Positions 25,300-34,226 of a DNA stretch of 64,000 nt are shown here, in pieces. The translations under genes were made by a program, and so were the position numbers. Every line of letters begins with the position of its first letter. The first letter of the stretch is position 1. The notes beneath the pieces were generated by a model that saw nothing but the letters and a program-made list of their open reading frames with translations, did no database searches and was not told where the DNA came from. The stretch comes from Deltaproteobacteria bacterium (GTDB lineage Bacteria; Myxococcota_A; Polyangia; Polyangiales; Ga0077539): contig JADJAE010000170.1 in NCBI GenBank assembly GCA_016704445.1, positions 1-64,000 on the forward strand, in the 5' to 3' direction.

Positions 25300-26547
25300 T
25301 CACTCCGCGACGAGCACCGGCACGCTGAGCGCGTGGACGTCCGTCGCCCCGGGCTGTGCTCGCAGGTACAGCCCCGCCGCCTCCCCCGCCACCACGTAGA
25401 CCCCGTAGTTGATCGTCTCGCCCGCGTCGCCCTGCTCGGCCTCGAAGTAGCGCTGCGCGATCCACCGCCCGGGGCGGGCGAGCGAGAGGCTCTTCTCCCA
25501 CACCTCCTGCGTCACCGAGCGGCCCAGCACCACCTCGTCCCCCTCGGCGCCGTAGTCGCTCTTCAGCACCCACTGCTCGCGCTGCGTCCGAAGCTGCTCG
25601 GGGTGAAGCGCCTCGAGCCGCGATGTGAAGGGGACGATCCGCTCGATCACCGACTGCGACGCCGGGGAGAAGCGGTGGACGTGCTCCCACATGAAGGCCA
25701 TGGAGCGCTTGTTCTGCGGGAGCACCGAGCCGAAGGGGTTGAGCACCGCGGTCTTGCGGTCGACGCTCGCGCCCAGCGCGGCCTCCAGCGCCTCGCTCAA
25801 CGGCGCCGAGTCGGGGATGGTCTCGTCGCTCCACGCGGAGCTCCGCTCGGTCCACCAGTCGGTCTTGTAATGCCGTAGCAGCAGCGACACCGGCCGGTCG
25901 AAGAGCGTCGCCCGGCCCTCGTCGTCGCGGCCGAGGTTGTACGGCGAGCCCAGCACCACCTCCCAGCCCGCATCGGTGAGCCACCGGCGGTAGAGGCGCA
26001 CCAGGGAGAGGTCCTCGGTGAACTCCGTCGGATACACGATGCCCGCCACGCGAGGAAAGGGCGCGTCGACCAGCGCGGCGGTGAGCGCCTCGACCATCGT
26101 CACGAAGCGCTCTCTCAGCCCCGCGTTGGGATCTCCCATCGAGGGATGATCCTCGTGGGCGAGGCGTCCCAGCTCGACGGCCTCGGGCTCTCCGGTGGGC
26201 GTGTCGCTGTTGAGCTCGGTGACCGCGAGGCCCTCGGCGGTGACGAAGACGTCCGCCCTCGCGATGCCGTGCCACAGCGGCTGCGAGGTGAGCCAGAGGG
26301 CGCGCTGCACCGGCGTGAGGGCGAAGAAGTCTTCGAGCAGCGATGGCTCGTCGGCCACGATGGCGCAGAGCTCGTCGTAGAGCGCGGCGAGCTCCTCCCC
26401 GGCGCGGGCGAGCGCTCGCCAGCGCGCCGCGGGGAGCACCACCGGGTCGGCGCGGAAGCGGGGCGATCCGTCGAGCCAGGGGTCGGTGATGATGGCGCCC
26501 GCGGTGAGGCGCGCGGCGAAGCGGTCGTAGCGCTCGTCGGCGCTCAT
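25300..26547 (-). CDS. Glutathionylspermidine synthase-like ATP-grasp enzyme
   Basis: 415 residues. The pattern AVTELNSDTPTGEPEA matches the ExNxDTPT element of the synthetase domain of glutathionylspermidine synthase. The ATP-grasp features follow: LNPFGSVLPQNKRSMAFMWE, WVLKSDYGAEGDEVVLG (ATP-binding Lys and glycine-rich loop), WIAQRYFEAE and ETINYGVYVV. The family joins a carboxylate (glutathione or another peptide) to an amine at the cost of ATP. The N-terminal amidase half of the E. coli Gsp enzyme is absent, as in YjfC-like proteins. Its ATG overlaps the stop of the DUF350 gene (26544-26547). DUF350 and this enzyme type are also neighbours in the E. coli yjfKLMC region, so the pair is a known association of unknown purpose. 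Confidence 0.75.
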   Translation of the reverse strand: MSADERYDRFAARLTAGAIITDPWLDGSPRFRADPVVLPAARWRALARAGEELAALYDELCAIVADEPSLLEDFFALTPVQRALWLTSQPLWHGIARADVFVTAEGLAVTELNSDTPTGEPEAVELGRLAHEDHPSMGDPNAGLRERFVTMVEALTAALVDAPFPRVAGIVYPTEFTEDLSLVRLYRRWLTDAGWEVVLGSPYNLGRDDEGRATLFDRPVSLLLRHYKTDWWTERSSAWSDETIPDSAPLSEALEAALGASVDRKTAVLNPFGSVLPQNKRSMAFMWEHVHRFSPASQSVIERIVPFTSRLEALHPEQLRTQREQWVLKSDYGAEGDEVVLGRSVTQEVWEKSLSLARPGRWIAQRYFEAEQGDAGETINYGVYVVAGEAAGLYLRAQPGATDVHALSVPVLVAE

Positions 26548-27392
26548 GCGAGCCGGGCGATGGCCAGGGCGGTGCCGAGGTAGGCGGTCGCCTCGAGGGC
26601 GGCCATCCCTTCGCTGCGGTCGGTTCCGATGGCGCGGTCGAGGGCCCCGCCTCGCAGCGAGGGGCGGGCGCCGAGGAGCAGGCCCTCCACCACGAGCTGG
26701 CGCACGGGGTAGAGCGCGAGGCACCACGCGACCACGCCCCCGTAGCCGCGCAGCGAGGCCGACCACCCGGCGAAGTCCCCTTCGAGGCCGCGAGCGACCA
26801 GCACCGCCACGGCGATGGTGACCCCGGAGTAGCTCAGCGCCGCGGCGAAGTTCTCGCCGTCGATCTGCTCGGCGTCGTCGTAGGTGGTGAGCACCCGGAA
26901 GAGGGCGACGAAGAGCCCGTGGGTGACCATCGCGAGCGCGAAGAAGGCCATCGCGAGACCGAGCGCGTAGAGGCTGTGACCGGCGACCGCGCGGGAGGCG
27001 AGCAGGCCCGTCGCGACCAGGTGCGAGGCGGCGGCGAGGCCCGCGGCGACGTTGCCCCGCGCGAGCTCCCTGGGGAGATGAGCGCGGAGCAGCGTGCGCA
27101 TGGAGAGGCTGCCGACGCCCTGCACCATCGCGAGGCCCAGCGCCGCGAAGGCGGCGGTCCACGCGAGGTCGGCGCTCAGCGACTCGCCGTGGACGTTGTG
27201 CTTCACCACCGAGGCGCCCACCGCGAAGGTCGAGAACACCTCCCCCACCGCTACCAGCCGGCGCGCGGCGTTGGCGCGCTGGTCCTCCGGGAGCGAGCGC
27301 TCGCGCACGCGCTGGATGATCCGCAGCACCCCCAGCATCACGAGGATGGTGCCTGCACCGAAGAGGGCGACGTAGAGGGTGCCGTGCTCCAT
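26544..27392 (-). CDS. DUF350-type integral membrane protein, duplicated domain
   Basis: 282 residues with about eight membrane helices arranged as two similar halves. Each half has a Gly/Ala-rich helix pair joined by short loops (AVGEVFSTFAVGASVVKH, GLAAASHLVATGLLA, ALSYSGVTIAVAVLVARGLEG). This matches the DUF350 (YjfL/YshE) family, whose function is unknown. It precedes the ATP-grasp gene on the same strand with a 4-base overlap, so the two are translationally coupled. It is divergent from the 2-oxoglutarate-type oxygenase at 27429 with only 36 bases between starts, so the promoters must overlap or one transcript is leaderless. Confidence 0.75.
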   Translation of the reverse strand: MEHGTLYVALFGAGTILVMLGVLRIIQRVRERSLPEDQRANAARRLVAVGEVFSTFAVGASVVKHNVHGESLSADLAWTAAFAALGLAMVQGVGSLSMRTLLRAHLPRELARGNVAAGLAAASHLVATGLLASRAVAGHSLYALGLAMAFFALAMVTHGLFVALFRVLTTYDDAEQIDGENFAAALSYSGVTIAVAVLVARGLEGDFAGWSASLRGYGGVVAWCLALYPVRQLVVEGLLLGARPSLRGGALDRAIGTDRSEGMAALEATAYLGTALAIARLA

Positions 27393-27428
27393 GGAATTGT
27401 CGCGCAGGGTACTGCGACTCGGGCTCCC

Positions 27429-28337
27429 ATGGGTGGCCCGTGTGATGGCAGTATCGCGGCGACTGTGGAAGGCGCGGCCGACAACACCCGAGGCATCCTG
27501 CGCGGCGTCCCTGGCACCGGGCTGCGCGGGCTGTGGGGGCGGGCGTTCATCCCGCTCGATCGCTACGTCGACATGACCGCGCTCCCCGCGCTGCATGAGG
27601 AGGCCTGCCTCGCGCTCGCCCAGATGCCCGTCGACTACACGGGCGGCAGCCACCGCTCCATGGGGATCATGCCCCCGGGCACCGAGGCGCAGGCGATCAC
27701 GGACTACGTCGAGGTGATCCGGTCCCTCGACGACGAGGGCTTCGCGGTGTTTCGAAGCCTGGCCGACGACCCGAGGTCCATCGACCCTGCGAAGCGGAGG
27801 GAGGAGACCTTCGGCGAGGAGCGCCAGCACCCGCTCTCGCGGCGACAGATGCACTGGCTCAAGTACCGCCACGGGGTGTACTTCCCGTGGAAGGCCTACG
27901 TGGAGATGATCCCGAACCGATGGTGGGGCGACAAGGCCGACCCGACAGGCAAGCGCTTCACCCGGCTCGCCGAGACGCTGCTGCCGAAGACCGTGGCCTT
28001 CGTGCGCTCGCTCCCCTTCAAGCACATCGGGCGGTGCAACCTCATGGGACTGGAGAGCAACGACCACGGCACGGTGCACCGCGACGGCGACCCGGCGGAG
28101 CAGGTCAGCCCCGACCAGTTCATCTCCTTCTGTCCATCGGGCCGCAAGGCCCTCTACCTCTGGGACGCCGAGCGCAGCGAGCGGTGCCCCGTGGAGGCGC
28201 CCGTGTACTGGTTCAATGACTTCGACTTCCATGGGGTGGAGGCCGCGCCCGCGTTCCAGTATTCGATCCGGGTGGATGGCGAGTTCACCGATGAGTTTCT
28301 GGCGACGCTGACGCGCGACTTCGGGGGCGACGAGTGA
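27429..28337 (+). CDS. Aspartyl/asparaginyl beta-hydroxylase-like Fe(II) oxygenase (copy C)
   Basis: 302 residues from the ATG at 27429; a GTG at 27468 is an alternative. Iron ligands are H217-R-D219 (TVHRDGDP) and H268 (FDFHGVEAAP), and the co-substrate Arg lies in FQYSIRVDG. It shares the YRHGVYFPWK, FVRSLPFKHIGRCN and YWFND blocks with copy B at 22887-23720, so the two arose by duplication or belong to one specialised family. The stop overlaps the GTG of the next gene (GTGA), giving a three-gene plus-strand unit with two unknown proteins. The native substrate is not indicated. Confidence 0.75.
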   Translation: MGGPCDGSIAATVEGAADNTRGILRGVPGTGLRGLWGRAFIPLDRYVDMTALPALHEEACLALAQMPVDYTGGSHRSMGIMPPGTEAQAITDYVEVIRSLDDEGFAVFRSLADDPRSIDPAKRREETFGEERQHPLSRRQMHWLKYRHGVYFPWKAYVEMIPNRWWGDKADPTGKRFTRLAETLLPKTVAFVRSLPFKHIGRCNLMGLESNDHGTVHRDGDPAEQVSPDQFISFCPSGRKALYLWDAERSERCPVEAPVYWFNDFDFHGVEAAPAFQYSIRVDGEFTDEFLATLTRDFGGDE

Positions 28338-29626
28338 GCGACGAGCACAAGCCCGCCTTCGAGCGCGACGTCGCCATCGCCGAGCCCGGCCTGGTCGGCG
28401 CCCGCTGGTGGAACCGCGCGCTCCAGGACGAGGCCGCCGCGATGTCGCGCCGCTCTGCGATGCGCAACCTGCTGGTGGGCGCCGGGGTGCTCGGGGCCGT
28501 CGCGGCCTGCGGCGTGGGCATCGTGGCCAGCGTGCAGCCCGACACCGAGGAGCGCCTCCAGGCCTCCCTCGCCGCGCAGCGCCTCTATGGGTGGAACCTC
28601 GGCGCCCGCGACCGCGCGCTGCTCTACGAGGGCTTCGCGCTGCAGCTCCAGGTGCCGTCGATGCTCTCGTCGCTCATCGTCGATACGACGCCCCACACCT
28701 GGGTCCACCTCCACGACCGCACGCTCTTCGAGGCGCCTGGCGCCACGCCCACGGCCAACCTCGCCGAGGAGAACGTCGCCTTCGTCCCGCTGTCCGAGCA
28801 GCTCCGCGCGATGGTCACCCCGGCGATGCGCCGCGCCTTCGACGTGGGCGTCGCGGTGGCCAGCCTCTTCCGCGGTCGCACCCCCGCCGCCGGCCTCGTG
28901 GTCGACCTCCCGGGCCCGGAGTCCGTGGCCTTCGCCGCGGGCGCCGCGGAGGTCTTCGAGCCGGTCTTCGGCATCGCCAACTGGCCGCACCCGCTGGGCG
29001 TCGTGCCGGCGCACCTCACCCTCGCCGCGGTGGCCCATCACCAGCCGGAGTTCCAGCGCGCCCGGGAAGAGCGACCGCGGCCCGCGCTGCCCTGCTTCGT
29101 GCTCGACCGCAACCGCCTCGCGGACGCCGTCGACCACCAGACCCGCTTCGACAACCGCTACATGGCCTCGCTCCCCTCCGCCGCGGCGCTGCGCGGGGGC
29201 GGCGTCTACCGGCTGCTCTACGTCGTGGCCACCGCGTCGAGCCTCCCCGAGCTCGACGACCTCAACGACGACATGGTCGACCTCACCCGCGCGGGCATCG
29301 CGGTGTCCTCGCTCGCGCTCGACGCCTTCTCCCTGCCGCTGTCTGACGGCCGCGTCTACTACGGCGGCGACCCCTCCACGCACGAGAGCTTCTGGAGCCA
29401 CTACCCCTGGGCGCCCGCCGCCCCGGAGGCCACCGACGCCTGGCAGGTCAACGCCATCCCTCGGAGCTACCACCCCGCCCGTCGGGGGACGCTCTTCTCC
29501 CGCGCCGCCCCGCCCGCGGGCTTCGCCACGGTGCCCCTGGTGGTCGCCGGGGCCTCCGTGCTCGGCGTCGCCTTCGACCGCCGCGGCTCGTGGAACCGCT
29601 CCTCCGGATCGTGGGGCGGCGGCTGA
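28334..29626 (+). CDS. Unknown protein with internal twin-arginine/lipobox-like segment
   Basis: 430 residues; I do not recognise the family. The GTG at 28334 overlaps the preceding stop. After about 36 polar residues comes SRRSAMRNLLVGAGVLGAVAACG, which combines a twin-arginine start, a hydrophobic stretch and a lipobox-like AVAAC. It may be a membrane anchor or a late signal segment. The rest is mixed alpha/beta with many Pro and no known catalytic signature; LVVDLPGPESVAFAAGAAEV and SYHPARRGTLFSR are distinctive. Position in an operon with an oxygenase (upstream, coupled) and another unknown (4 bases downstream) suggests a shared pathway. A more internal start at the MSRRS Met is possible. 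Confidence 0.6.
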   Translation: MSDEHKPAFERDVAIAEPGLVGARWWNRALQDEAAAMSRRSAMRNLLVGAGVLGAVAACGVGIVASVQPDTEERLQASLAAQRLYGWNLGARDRALLYEGFALQLQVPSMLSSLIVDTTPHTWVHLHDRTLFEAPGATPTANLAEENVAFVPLSEQLRAMVTPAMRRAFDVGVAVASLFRGRTPAAGLVVDLPGPESVAFAAGAAEVFEPVFGIANWPHPLGVVPAHLTLAAVAHHQPEFQRAREERPRPALPCFVLDRNRLADAVDHQTRFDNRYMASLPSAAALRGGGVYRLLYVVATASSLPELDDLNDDMVDLTRAGIAVSSLALDAFSLPLSDGRVYYGGDPSTHESFWSHYPWAPAAPEATDAWQVNAIPRSYHPARRGTLFSRAAPPAGFATVPLVVAGASVLGVAFDRRGSWNRSSGSWGGG

Positions 29627-29630
29627 TCCC

Positions 29631-30209
29631 ATGAGCTTCACCCACTCCATCTTCGCGCTCGAGCTGTGCCTCCAGCTCGTCCCCGGCGACCCGCTGCGGC
29701 CGACGCTCCAGCGGCTCATCGAGCAGCACCCCGCGTGGTCGACCCCGAAGGACAAGTGGAGGCTCTACCGAGAGGTCTCCCAGCTCCTGACCAGCCGGCT
29801 CGGCTACGCCATCAGCGGGTGCTGGGACTTCTTCGACGACGACCAGCGGGCGCTCTCCGACTTCAACATGTGGTCCGGCGGCATGACGACGCTGGAGGGA
29901 GCGCGCCGCACCCCGTCGGGCATCGCCGACCCCTACCGCGGCGATCACCGCTACATGACCTTCACCATCTCGCTGCTGCTACAGCACGGGACGCCCAGCG
30001 AGCGGGCCTTCGCCCATGCCTGCAACGTCGCCGAGGTCGACCTCTGGAAGCGGGCGACCTTCGCCCACCTGCTCAACTGCATCGGGATGATCAGCTTCGC
30101 CTCGGTGAAGTCCGACGTGATCTACCTCATCCCAAGGGACGACAACTTCGGGCTGACGGCAGAAGACCTGCGGGCGCCGAAGTTCGAGTACCTCCGCCCA
30201 CTGGGCTGA
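29631..30209 (+). CDS. Conserved-looking unknown protein
   Basis: 192 residues; not recognised. It is compact, mostly helical, rich in aromatics, with no signal peptide or membrane span. Notable segments are DKWRLYREVSQLLTSRLGYA, GCWDFFDDDQRALSDFNMW and KSDVIYLIPRDDNFGLTAEDL. The even spread of Trp, Phe and Cys residues and the lack of low complexity suggest a real enzyme or binding protein. It is the last gene of the unit that begins with oxygenase copy C, 4 bases after the previous stop, and converges on the 5'-nucleotidase gene with a 16-base gap. Confidence 0.6.
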   Translation: MSFTHSIFALELCLQLVPGDPLRPTLQRLIEQHPAWSTPKDKWRLYREVSQLLTSRLGYAISGCWDFFDDDQRALSDFNMWSGGMTTLEGARRTPSGIADPYRGDHRYMTFTISLLLQHGTPSERAFAHACNVAEVDLWKRATFAHLLNCIGMISFASVKSDVIYLIPRDDNFGLTAEDLRAPKFEYLRPLG

Positions 30210-30225
30210 TCCGTCAGCGCGTCGC

Positions 30226-31830
30226 TCAGCCGGGGCTGCGATTCCAGGCGACCGCCCTCGCGCGCGACTCGTCCTCGGAGATCGATCCGTCGTGGTCGGC
30301 GTCGAGGGCCCGCAGGATGCCTTCCACCAGCAGCGCCGGGGCGCTCTCCCCCGACGCCCGCTCGATCGCTTGCCGTAGCTCGTCGACGGACACCCGCGCG
30401 TCGCCGTTGATGTCGCATCGGTCGAAGCCGCCGAGCTCCCGCCAGAGCGCGAGGGAGAGGGCCTCGACCACGATCATCTTCAGCTCCCTCCCGCTGTCCC
30501 TCGGGGGGATGCGCTCGGGGTGCTCCTGCGCGAAGCGGAGGAGCGCGGCGACGTTGTCCATCCCGTCGAAGAGCACCCTCACCGTCGCCACTCGGTACTC
30601 CCGCGCCTCGTCGAAGGCCTCCGCCCGCACGGAGGTGATGCGTCCGTCGGCATCCACGACGAGGCCTTCGTCGACCTGGAGGTAGCCCGGCGCAGGCCGC
30701 GGTGCGTTCGAGCGCGAGCCCTGCACCGCCTCGCGAAGCACCCGCCCCGGCATCGTCGCCACCACCACCTCGTTGGGGAAGGGCAGCTCGGTCTCCAGGT
30801 CGCCGAAGGTGAACGCGCCGCGGTACTCCCGAGCCCCGCGGATGCCGCCGCCGTTGATGAGGCACGCGTCGGCCCCGAGGTCGTCGCGCACCCAGGTCGC
30901 GATCATCGACCCGACGGAGGTCTGTTGTACTCGCGTCCCCACGGACGAGAGCGCCTCGCCCGGTCGCAGCCGCAGCAGCGTCGCGACGTGCAGCGCCCGC
31001 ACCGGGGCCATGCGCTGGTCGACGAGCTCGCGCAGCGCCTCGTCCTCGGGCAGCTCTCGAAGGGGCACGAGGCGCACCGTGACCACGGGCAGGTCGGGCC
31101 CCGAGGAGGGAGCGACGGGGCCCCAGGCCAGGTCGACCACGGCGGCGTAGACCGCGTCGGTGCCCGCCTTCACCAGCCACGCGCTGCCGAGCTGCTCGAT
31201 GTACGGCTCGTGCTCGTGACCGCCGACGATCAGCGCCACCGGCGGATCGCCCTGCGAGAGCGCCAGCGCCCGATCTCGGACGAGGGCCTGGTGGGTCAGC
31301 GCCAGCACGCAGGCGCAGCCGCCCTCCTCGACGAGCACCCTGGCCGCGGCGAGCACCGTGGCGTTGGCAGGGAGCATCGGCAGCCCCCCGAAGACCCCTG
31401 GGCGGTAGAGCGACGGGTCTTCGGTGAGCACCCCGACGAGGCCCACCTTGACCGGGCGCGTCCCCTCGCCCCGCACCGTGAGCACCTGCGAGGCCGGCAG
31501 CGAGGGCACGTAGCCGGGGACGTTGGTGTTGAGCCAGGTGCCGCGAAACTCGCGCACCCGGTCGGCGAGCGCCTCCGCGGGCACGTCGAGCTCGTGGTTG
31601 CCGAAGCACACGTGGGTGATGGGGATGGCGTTGAGGCAGTCGATCATCCCCGCGCCGCGGTCGAGGCTCGACAGCAGGCTCGGCGCGACGAAGTCCCCGG
31701 CGAGCGTGGTGACGAGCATGTCGGCGGGCTCCTCGGACGCGCACCGACGGACCAGCGTGCGCAGGCGGGGGAGGTTGTCGAGCGAGTAGACGTCGTTGAC
31801 GCAGACGAGACGAAGGGTGGGTCCTCGCAT
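30226..31830 (-). CDS. 5'-nucleotidase-family metallophosphoesterase with two C-terminal EF-hands
   Basis: 534 residues from the ATG at 31830. Residues about 5-240 are a calcineurin-like phosphoesterase: CVNDVYSLDNLPR, TLAGDFVAPS, FGNHELDVP, and IVGGHEHEPYI supply the metal-binding Asp, Asn and His residues. Residues 270-455 are the 5'-nucleotidase C-terminal substrate domain (CLINGGGIRG, FGDLETELPFPNEVV). Residues 480-530 hold two EF-hand loops, DINGDARVSVDE and DADHDGSISEDE, each with Asp/Asn at the calcium positions and Glu at position 12. No signal peptide is seen, unlike periplasmic UshA, so it may be cytoplasmic. Calcium control of the phosphatase is a natural inference. Substrate may be a nucleotide or another phosphate ester. 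Confidence 0.85.
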   Translation of the reverse strand: MRGPTLRLVCVNDVYSLDNLPRLRTLVRRCASEEPADMLVTTLAGDFVAPSLLSSLDRGAGMIDCLNAIPITHVCFGNHELDVPAEALADRVREFRGTWLNTNVPGYVPSLPASQVLTVRGEGTRPVKVGLVGVLTEDPSLYRPGVFGGLPMLPANATVLAAARVLVEEGGCACVLALTHQALVRDRALALSQGDPPVALIVGGHEHEPYIEQLGSAWLVKAGTDAVYAAVVDLAWGPVAPSSGPDLPVVTVRLVPLRELPEDEALRELVDQRMAPVRALHVATLLRLRPGEALSSVGTRVQQTSVGSMIATWVRDDLGADACLINGGGIRGAREYRGAFTFGDLETELPFPNEVVVATMPGRVLREAVQGSRSNAPRPAPGYLQVDEGLVVDADGRITSVRAEAFDEAREYRVATVRVLFDGMDNVAALLRFAQEHPERIPPRDSGRELKMIVVEALSLALWRELGGFDRCDINGDARVSVDELRQAIERASGESAPALLVEGILRALDADHDGSISEDESRARAVAWNRSPG

Positions 31831-31949
31831 GGGGTGGCCGAGTGTCCGATGTCCTCCGCGGCGGGGCAAAGCGCCCGCGCCCCGGCAGGAGGGCCATCCC
31901 TGCGACGACACCGTTGCGGTCGAGGCCCGTGTTGGGGGAGACACGAGCG

Positions 31950-34145
31950 GTGCTGCGCCGTTACACGCTCGCGACGCTCCTCGGGTCGGCGCTGCTCTTC
32001 GCGGTGCAGCCCATGGTCGCGCGCGCCCTGCTCCCCCTCACCGGCGGCGTCCCCGCGCTCTGGAACACCTGCGTCGTCTTCTTCCAGTGCGCCCTGCTCG
32101 CCGGCTACGGCTACGCCCACCTCGCGCCCTCGCTCGTCGGCGAGCGCGCCCAGCCCGCCCTCCACGTCGCGCTGCTCGCCCTCTCGCTCCTCGCGCTCCC
32201 GCTCTCCTTCGCGGGCCTTGCGCCGCCGCCGGACGGCGACCTCACCGGCTGGATCCTCGTCGCCCTCGCCCTGCGCGTCGCCCCCGTCTTCGTGCTGCTC
32301 TCCACCGGCGCGCCGATGCTGCAGCGCTGGCTCGTCCGGGCGTCCGGCGCCGACCCGCGGCCCCTGCTCGCGGCCAGCAACGTCGGCAGCCTCGCGGCGC
32401 TCCTCGCCTATCCCCTCGTGCTCGAGCCGCTGCTCCCGCTGGCCGCCCAGGCCCGCGTCTTCTCCGTCGGCTACGCCCTCTACGTCGCCCTCGTCGCGCT
32501 CGCCGCCTGGAGCGCCCGCGCCGCCGCGCCCTCCGCCCCGATCGAGCCCGCTCGCCCGACCCCACGGGCCGTCTGGTGGCGCTTCGTCGCGCTCGCCTTC
32601 GTGCCATCGAGCCTGATGCTCGGCGTCACCACGCACCTCTCCACCGACGTCGGATCCTTCCCGCTGCTCTGGGTCGTGCCGCTGGCGATCTACCTCGCGA
32701 GCTTCATCGTGGTCTTCGCCCAAGCCCCGGAGGCACCGTCTCCCCGCGTGGCGGCCCCGTACCTGTCGCTGGTGGTGATGATGTTCCTCTTCACGGCGCC
32801 GCAGGTCGCGACGCGCCTGCCGCTCGCGGTGGCGCACCTCTGCCTCTTCGCCGCGACCGCGTACATCCTCCACGGCGAGCTCGCGCGCACCCGCCCCCTG
32901 GCCGGCTCGGTCACCTCCTTCCAGCTCGCGCTCGCCTTCGGCGGAGCCCTCGGCGGGGCCTTCAACGCCCTCCTCGCGCCGCGCCTCTTCGTGCGCGTCA
33001 CCGAGTACCCGCTGGTGATGGCGCTCGCCGTGCTGCTCATCCCCGAGGCCCCGCCCCTGCCCGACAAGCGCGACCGCGAGGAGGCCTTCCTCCGCGCCAT
33101 GGGCGTCGACCCCGCCGCCGTCCTCGAGCCCCGCACCCCGCGCCGCCCGCCCCCCCGCTGGAGCGCCGCGGACGCGCTCGTCCCCCTCGCCGTGGGCGCC
33201 CTCGCGGTGGCCCTCTTCCGCGCCCCGGAGATGACCCGCACCCCCTCGCTGGTGCGCCTCGGGCTGCCGCTGATGGTGCTGGTGTTCGCCGCCATCGGCC
33301 GACGGGTGCGCCTCGCCCTGGGGCTCATCGCCATCCTCGCCGCGGGTCGCCTCGACCGCTCGGTGGTCGACGCCTCGCGCACCTTCTACGGGGTGATGCG
33401 CGTCGACGACGTGCGCGGCGTGCGCCGCTTCCTCCACGGGACCACCCTCCACGGGCTCCAGTACCTCTCCGAGAAGCGCCGCGGAGAGCCGGTCGCCTAC
33501 TACGCCCCGGGGAGCCCCATCGGACAGGTGATGGCCGCCCTCGGACCCTCGCTCGACGGCCGCACCGTCGGGGTCGTAGGCCTCGGCGTGGGCATGCTCC
33601 TCGCGCACGCTCGCCCCGCCCAGCGATGGACCTTCTATGAGCTCGACCCCGAGGTCGAGCGCATCGCGCGACGCCACTTCACCTGGCTCCGCGACGCCCG
33701 CGCCCCGTGGACCGTCGTCACCGGCGACGCGCGCCGCACCCTCGCCCGCGACCGCGCCGCGAGGCACGGGCTGCTCGTTCTCGACGCCTTCAGCTCCGAC
33801 GCGATCCCCACGCACCTCGTCACCCGCGAGGCCCTCTCGCTCTACCTCTCTCGCACCGACCCCCGCGGGGTGATCGCGTTCCATGTGACCAACCGCCACG
33901 TCGCGCTCGACGGAGTGGTCGCCTCGCTGGCCCGCGACGCCGGGCTCACCGCGCTCATGGGCCGAGGCGCCGCCGCGAGCCCCGACGGACCGATCCCCAC
34001 CACCTGGGTGGTGCTGGCGCGCGAGCCCTCGCACCTGGGCGCGCTCGCCTCCGACCCACGATGGCGTCGGGTCGACACCGCCGCGACCTCCAGGGCCTGG
34101 ACCGACGACTTCTCCAATGTGCTGGGCATCCTCCGCTGGCGCTGA
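31950..34145 (+). CDS. Membrane-fused spermidine synthase-like protein
   Basis: 731 residues. The N-terminal ~500 residues contain about eleven membrane helices (LATLLGSALLFAVQPMVARAL, VSPSL-type loops, FQLALAFGGALGGAF). The C-terminal ~220 residues are a Rossmann domain like polyamine aminopropyltransferase: VGVVGLGVGMLLAHA, WTFYELDPEVERIA, VTGDARRTLAR, and LLVLDAFSSDAIPTHL. Such fusions are common in large proteobacterial genomes, and their substrate is not known; the usual DTD catalytic motif of spermidine synthase reads VLDAFSSDAIP here. The GTG at 31950 is chosen because GGGGGAG lies nine bases upstream; a GTG at 31929 would add seven residues. Divergent from the 5'-nucleotidase. Confidence 0.8.
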   Translation: MLRRYTLATLLGSALLFAVQPMVARALLPLTGGVPALWNTCVVFFQCALLAGYGYAHLAPSLVGERAQPALHVALLALSLLALPLSFAGLAPPPDGDLTGWILVALALRVAPVFVLLSTGAPMLQRWLVRASGADPRPLLAASNVGSLAALLAYPLVLEPLLPLAAQARVFSVGYALYVALVALAAWSARAAAPSAPIEPARPTPRAVWWRFVALAFVPSSLMLGVTTHLSTDVGSFPLLWVVPLAIYLASFIVVFAQAPEAPSPRVAAPYLSLVVMMFLFTAPQVATRLPLAVAHLCLFAATAYILHGELARTRPLAGSVTSFQLALAFGGALGGAFNALLAPRLFVRVTEYPLVMALAVLLIPEAPPLPDKRDREEAFLRAMGVDPAAVLEPRTPRRPPPRWSAADALVPLAVGALAVALFRAPEMTRTPSLVRLGLPLMVLVFAAIGRRVRLALGLIAILAAGRLDRSVVDASRTFYGVMRVDDVRGVRRFLHGTTLHGLQYLSEKRRGEPVAYYAPGSPIGQVMAALGPSLDGRTVGVVGLGVGMLLAHARPAQRWTFYELDPEVERIARRHFTWLRDARAPWTVVTGDARRTLARDRAARHGLLVLDAFSSDAIPTHLVTREALSLYLSRTDPRGVIAFHVTNRHVALDGVVASLARDAGLTALMGRGAAASPDGPIPTTWVVLAREPSHLGALASDPRWRRVDTAATSRAWTDDFSNVLGILRWR

Positions 34146-34226
34146 CCGGCGTGTGCGTCGACCGCGCGAAGCATTCATCCCCGCGAGCGATGGACTGACT
34201 ACGACACAGCCGCTCCGTCGGGAGCT

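Noticed and set aside
31644..34178. 844-residue minus-strand frame opposite the membrane-fused spermidine-synthase-like gene
   Set aside because: Arg/Gly/Glu/His-rich low complexity without motifs; the plus strand has eleven membrane helices and a Rossmann domain.
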